NCBI GenBank assembly: GCA_022447685.1
Contig: JAKVAO010000055.1
Coordinates: 1-18,244, forward strand
From: Candidatus Caenarcanales bacterium
GTDB taxonomy: Bacteria > Cyanobacteriota > Vampirovibrionia > LMEP-6097
Direction: 5' to 3'
Length of the DNA stretch: 18,244 bases
The translations under genes were made by a program, and so were the position numbers. Within the stretch, counting starts at the first letter, position 1, and every line of letters begins with the position of its first letter. The notes under the pieces are model-generated. The model was not told the origin of the DNA. It saw only the letters and a list, made by a program, of their open reading frames with translations, and ran no database searches. Positions 14,893 through 18,244 of this stretch are shown here, piece by piece.

Positions 14893-15628
14893 AACTAAAG
14901 ACAAAATGTCACGTATGAAATTAAGAGGGATGCTAGATGCTCTTGAAGAGCAGCTTCTAAACAAGGACTTACAAAGTTTAGATTTTGAAGAGAGACTAGG
15001 GTTTTTAATTGAGAAAGAGTTTTTACAAAGAGAAAATCAAAGACTAGCTTCTAGACTTAAGCAAGCAAAGCTTGGTCAGAGTGCAATCTTAGAGAATTTT
15101 GATTTCAAGAAAAATAGGGGAGTTACTAAATCTCAAATACTAACTTTTAGTCAATGTGACTGGATTCGAGAAAAGAAAAATATTATCATCACTGGAGCTA
15201 CTGGAACGGGAAAGACTTTTCTTGCAAATGCACTTGCACAAAAAGCATGCAGAGAAGGATTTACTGCTCAGTATTTTCGATTAGGAAGACTCTTTGATGA
15301 ACTTCTTGCAGCTAGAGGAGATGGGACTTACATAAAAGTTTTAGAAAAAATTGCAAAAAAGAATCTTTTAGTGATTGATGACTGGGGGCTGAGTTCACTT
15401 GATGACAAACAAAGAAAAGACTTCTTTGAAATAGTTGAAGATCGTTTTGATAAGCAATCTTTAATTATTGTGAGTCAAATTCCTGTAGATAAGTGGTATG
15501 AATTAATTGGAGACTCTACACTTGCTGATGCAATTCTTGATAGAGTGCTTCACGCTTCTTACAAAATTCAGCTTAAAGGAGCTTCTATGAGAAAAAATTT
15601 AAAAGGAGTTGAGCATGATTTACCCTAA
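14879..15628 (+). CDS. istB: IS21-family helper ATPase IstB
   Basis: AAA+ ATPase related to DnaA/DnaC that activates IstA and influences target choice. Walker A GATGTGKT is at about residues 106-113, Walker B LLVIDDWG at 163-170, and a sensor-like IIVSQIP follows. The N-terminal KLRGMLDALEEQL to LASRLKQAKL region is the usual IstB helical domain. I choose GTG 14879, giving 249 aa, because a perfect Shine-Dalgarno AAAAGGAG (14864-14871) lies 7 nt upstream. The frame is open further upstream to an ATG at 14828, inside istA, but that has no such site. The first right-end repeat begins 10 nt after the stop. Confidence 0.93.
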   Translation: MLINETKDKMSRMKLRGMLDALEEQLLNKDLQSLDFEERLGFLIEKEFLQRENQRLASRLKQAKLGQSAILENFDFKKNRGVTKSQILTFSQCDWIREKKNIIITGATGTGKTFLANALAQKACREGFTAQYFRLGRLFDELLAARGDGTYIKVLEKIAKKNLLVIDDWGLSSLDDKQRKDFFEIVEDRFDKQSLIIVSQIPVDKWYELIGDSTLADAILDRVLHASYKIQLKGASMRKNLKGVEHDLP

Positions 15629-15637
15629 AATTTTCAA

Positions 15638-15694
15638 CTGGGTAATTAAGGCGCAACTGACTGGGTAATTACGCCGCAACTGACTGGGTAATTA
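15638..15694. repeat. Right-end IS repeats, three copies at 23-bp spacing
   Basis: CTGGGTAATTA occurs at 15638-15648, 15661-15671 and 15684-15694, exactly 23 bp apart, with CAACTGA preceding the last two. They are inverted relative to the left end, which has two copies. They are terminal transposase sites, not a CRISPR array. Confidence 0.85.
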
Positions 15695-15710
15695 GGCGAG
15701 AATACACAAC

Positions 15711-15786
15711 TAAGGACTTTGAAGCAGCCTATGGGCATCTAAATACATTTATGGATACTTATAAATACCTAGAATCTCAAACTTAA
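15711..15786 (+). pseudogene. 3' piece of the tiny ORF split by the IS21 element
   Basis: Directly after the element the frame reads KDFEAAYGHLNTFMDTY and ends YLESQT before TAA TAA. It has no start or ribosome-binding site of its own. Joined through the TAAG at both junctions it continues in frame from ATG 13213. Confidence 0.4.
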
Positions 15787-15831
15787 TAACTTAAATTACT
15801 TAATTAAAAACTAATCAAATCTGGGCATGGG

Positions 15832-17667
15832 ATGAATAGGGTTTCAGATTCAAAGGATAAGATCGTAGTGGCTAATTATAAGTATTTATTTTCTCTAGTA
15901 TTACTATTTTTAATTTATAGTGTGGCTTCCGTAGAAGCAAAATTTATAGATTTAGAATGTGTCAATGGTGATTGTAATTTAGAAGCCAAAATAGATGATA
16001 AAGATCTAAACCTAGATTTCGAGAAAGATACTGAAATAGTTCAATTACGCCTTAGTAAAAACTTAACTGGAGAACACATAAATGCAGATAGTGAAATTAA
16101 AGTAACTTTATTTAATGGTCCAATAGAGGGTGGAAATGTTCTATCTTCTTCAACTATAGATTTGTCTAGTATCAAGAGAAAAAACAAAAATATCCCTCTT
16201 GATTTTATAGTAGCCAGATTTTCTGGACTAAAAGAATTTTATATAGAACTAACCAATATCGACAGAGTATTAATAGTCGCTTACAGAATTGAAATAACAG
16301 GAACTGAAGAGAGTGATGATGAGCCTTTGAGTGATACTGAAATAGATCCAGCAGAAATTGGAATCATTGATAATAAAGACTGTAATAATTTCAAAAGAAC
16401 TTGGGATAAAATCCAATGTAATAATGATGAATTAATTTTAGAGAGACTCTCTTTTGAATTAGATCAAGAAATACAGAATAATGAAAGTTTCATTGTTAAA
16501 GATGAACAAGAGAATTATATAATCAAAATCCCAGCAGCAGGGATGATAGCAGCTACTCTTGAAGCACAAAGAGTAATAGATGAAGAAAAAGAAGCAACTG
16601 AAGCTGCAGAAGCTGAAAGTGGAGAAACTATTGGTCATATAAGCTGGTTTAATGGATTAGTTTACTATGAAGATGGAAATCACAAAATAGCGCTTACAAG
16701 TAGAGATGATGTAAGTTCCTTTGTCAGAGGAGTCTATGAAGGCAGACTACTGAACCTTGAACGACTGGTAACTCAACTTTATAATCAATCACAAGCTTCA
16801 AATAATGACAGTAACAATGATTCCAACAATAATGGAGATGAGCCAGCTCCTTCAGTTCCACCTGAAGAGCCTCCAGCAGCTCCAGTAATTACATTTCCAC
16901 TCGATGATATAGATCCTAAGCCAAGAGCAGTTTTCTCAATAAATAAATTGCATAAAGACTTTAACGGCATACTCTTTAAAGTTCAAAGAGAAAGTGATAA
17001 TACAATCTTCGACGGAGTCTACAACTCCAAAGGAAAACTTAATACAGGAGCTATTAGAAAATTTTGTAGAGATACCAATTGTTATCTAAGCACCTGGTTT
17101 GATCAAATGAACTCAGGAAACCCAGCTTATCAAACAAGTTTAGCTAAGCAACCATACTTTAACGCATCTGCTAAGCCTTATGGAGTTAAATTTGATACTG
17201 GAAGATTTTTAAATATCGACGATAGTGCAGTCTATAACACTGTTACAAGCACCAATAAAGATATGAGTATTAGTTTTGTTACTGGAACAGAGGTTCTTAC
17301 TAGACAAGTAATCTTTGAAGAAGGTGGAACCACTAATGGTTTAAATATCTATATTGAAGATGGACGTCTAATCTGGTCTATCTGGTCAGAGAGCACTGGC
17401 TGGGGCTATACTCATATCAGCTCCGCAATTGGACCAAATCAAGATCATACAGCAAGACTTGTCTACAATGGTACAGAAGAATATTTTGAGGCATACATGG
17501 ATGGACACCTTATCAAAAGAGTGCAAGCAGGTACTAGCCTATCTAAACATACGGGTAATAATGCCCTCGGTGGTCAAGCGGAACATTCTTACTTCATAAG
17601 TGGTAAGGATCAACAGATGGAAGCCTTTCAGTTCAAAGGTGTAATCACTGATTTTATTTATTATTAA
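15832..17667 (+). CDS. Secreted protein with C-terminal AbfB-like/concanavalin-like region
   Basis: A 611-aa exported protein. Residues 17-36 form a Sec signal peptide (YKYLFSLVLLFLIYSVASVEA), with cleavage likely after Ala36. Residues 37-320 match no family I know; they include possible disulphide pairs Cys43/Cys48 and Cys184/Cys196 and a Glu/Ala-rich helix near 242-264. A low-complexity Asn/Asp/Ser and Pro-rich linker follows (322-365). Residues 366-445 resemble the start of arabinofuranosidase-B-like domains: AVFSINKLHKDFNG, VQRESDNT, FCRDTNCYLSTWFDQMNSGN, QPYFN. The remainder to 611 looks like a LamG/concanavalin-type beta sandwich. A carbohydrate-binding or surface role is inferred; no catalytic residues are claimed. 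Only a weak -10-like TCAAAT (15815-15820) precedes it, with no clear Shine-Dalgarno site. Confidence 0.7.
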   Translation: MNRVSDSKDKIVVANYKYLFSLVLLFLIYSVASVEAKFIDLECVNGDCNLEAKIDDKDLNLDFEKDTEIVQLRLSKNLTGEHINADSEIKVTLFNGPIEGGNVLSSSTIDLSSIKRKNKNIPLDFIVARFSGLKEFYIELTNIDRVLIVAYRIEITGTEESDDEPLSDTEIDPAEIGIIDNKDCNNFKRTWDKIQCNNDELILERLSFELDQEIQNNESFIVKDEQENYIIKIPAAGMIAATLEAQRVIDEEKEATEAAEAESGETIGHISWFNGLVYYEDGNHKIALTSRDDVSSFVRGVYEGRLLNLERLVTQLYNQSQASNNDSNNDSNNNGDEPAPSVPPEEPPAAPVITFPLDDIDPKPRAVFSINKLHKDFNGILFKVQRESDNTIFDGVYNSKGKLNTGAIRKFCRDTNCYLSTWFDQMNSGNPAYQTSLAKQPYFNASAKPYGVKFDTGRFLNIDDSAVYNTVTSTNKDMSISFVTGTEVLTRQVIFEEGGTTNGLNIYIEDGRLIWSIWSESTGWGYTHISSAIGPNQDHTARLVYNGTEEYFEAYMDGHLIKRVQAGTSLSKHTGNNALGGQAEHSYFISGKDQQMEAFQFKGVITDFIYY

Positions 17668-17792
17668 ATCTTTTAAGGGTTAGATAACTAATAAATAAAA
17701 TCATTCGCAGTAGCATGCCATTATCTTAAGCATGGGTGTACCACCATAAGGTCCGAATGTAAATCCCCAATTGCCAGTAATTAGACTAAGTA

Positions 17793-18185
17793 ATGATACA
17801 TCTTACAAAATTACCAGATAAGAATTCAAATACTCAACCTACTGCTTTAAAACAATTAAGATCATATCTGTTAATGAATTCTAAATTTGGCTATGATACA
17901 GACTATAAGTCAAATATCACAAAACAACTAAGTGATGGGAAAACAATAGAGTTTGGACGCAAAAGAGCAAGATTAGCCATAGATAATCAAGGAAAAGCAG
18001 CAAAGTTAATTTTATTAGTTCAAAATCTGAATGATAAATTTGAAAGCATAGGTGATCCAATTAGACACGAAATAAAACAAACTAGATATGATCGTGACAC
18101 AGAATTAGTTACAAATCAAATCATAGATCAACTATATAGCGACGAAAACCCTCTTAAAAAAGATATAGGGTCTTCTCCAATTTGA
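17793..18185 (+). CDS. Hypothetical protein, 130 aa
   Basis: No family recognised. The product is soluble and polar, without signal peptide, membrane helix or Cys, and looks mostly helical: PTALKQLRSYLLMNSKFG, then TIEFGRKRARLAIDN and KAAKLILLVQNLNDKFESIG. The basic cluster GRKRAR could bind nucleic acid, but this is a guess. There is no Shine-Dalgarno site. A weak TAGACT (17782-17787) sits next to the ATG, and the start context AGTAATG resembles the junctions of other genes here. It follows the secreted-protein gene by 125 bp, in which I see no clear gene or terminator. Confidence 0.55.
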   Translation: MIHLTKLPDKNSNTQPTALKQLRSYLLMNSKFGYDTDYKSNITKQLSDGKTIEFGRKRARLAIDNQGKAAKLILLVQNLNDKFESIGDPIRHEIKQTRYDRDTELVTNQIIDQLYSDENPLKKDIGSSPI

Positions 18186-18212
18186 GTGGATAAGGTAAAT
18201 ACTGTAATATGA

Positions 18213-18244
18213 ATGTATGGGTTCAGATCTGAGTCGATTTTACG
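18213..18244 (+). other. Window-edge sequence: possible ORF start and a 10-bp palindrome
   Basis: From ATG 18213 a frame (MYGFRSESIL) is open to the window edge, too short to judge. A perfect palindrome TCAGATCTGA lies at 18223-18232. No tRNA or known element is recognisable. Confidence 0.15.

Larger units (their letters stand above)
13225..15710 (+). mobile_element. IS21-family insertion sequence, complete
   Basis: About 2.5 kb with the two IS21 genes istA and istB in order and overlapping, bounded by imperfect inverted ends. Left, TGCATATT begins at 13229; right, the complement TGTGTATT ends at 15708. Each end is followed inward by copies of CTGGGTAATTA or its complement. TAAG flanks the element (13221-13224 and 15711-15714), a possible 4-bp target duplication. 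Taking it as such leaves 4 and 2 extra bases outside the TG/CA termini, so the exact edges are uncertain by a few bases. Both genes are intact, so the element looks functional or recently arrived. Confidence 0.85.

Noticed and set aside
15638..15694. Short CRISPR-like array
   Set aside because: The three repeats are 23 bp apart with near-identical intervening bases and mirror the left IS end. They are insertion-sequence termini.
17690..17792. - strand frame reading ITGNWGFTFGPYGG and MLKIMACYCE before a stop
   Set aside because: It looks protein-like, but it is only about 33 codons after a TAA, has no good start or ribosome-binding site, and could be chance or a relic. Not enough to call a gene.
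1..18244. tRNA or rRNA genes
   Set aside because: No cloverleaf with a GGTTCGA-type T-loop and no rRNA-like block was found on either strand by eye.

Overview
The window is 18.2 kb of AT-rich bacterial DNA (roughly one third G+C by eye) in which every convincing gene lies on the + strand. It uses the standard code: TGG encodes Trp, and TGA, TAA and TAG all serve as stops. Sec signal peptides, a lipobox-like segment and a D-Ala-D-Ala ligase point to a peptidoglycan-containing bacterium. I cannot name the lineage. The PurF resembles cyanobacterial and alphaproteobacterial enzymes, PurB is the E. coli type, and PurL is the long type with an apparent PurS-like N-terminus. A deep-branching or candidate-phylum bacterium is plausible but unproven.

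Layout. (1) 1-2142: a divergent subtilisin-like protein whose frame continues upstream of any start codon and is cut by a TGA at 67-69. (2) 2148-10097: de novo purine synthesis: purB, a 324-bp intergenic region rich in inverted repeats, purL-purQ (overlapping), a 43-codon small ORF, then purF and a PurN-like formyltransferase. (3) 10218-12299: ddl abutting an orphan DppC/OppC-type permease. (4) 12334-13212: apt (purine salvage), a 94-aa unknown protein, and the start of a tiny ORF. (5) 13225-15710: a complete IS21-family insertion sequence (istA, istB) with 23-bp-spaced terminal repeats and a possible TAAG target duplication. Removing the element and one TAAG restores a 27-codon ORF in frame. 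(6) 15832-17667: a secreted protein with a C-terminal arabinofuranosidase-B-like/concanavalin-like region. (7) 17793-18185: a 130-aa unknown protein, then an unresolved tail.

How the genes work together: PurF starts the purine pathway from PRPP and glutamine, the PurN-like protein would formylate GAR, PurL+PurQ make FGAM, and PurB acts at two later steps. Apt recycles adenine using PRPP. PurD, PurM, PurE/K, PurC and PurH are not in the window.

The most notable pattern is in gene starts. The first genes of transcription units (purL, ddl, apt, and nearly so purF and purB) have a -10 box, often extended TGnTAnnnT, so close to the ATG that the mRNA would be leaderless or have at most about 8 nt of leader. 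Genes inside operons have Shine-Dalgarno sites (purQ, small ORFs, istA, istB) or begin in a shared AGTAAATG stop/start junction. PurF also shows unusual substitutions at its glutamine-binding and Fe-S ligand positions.
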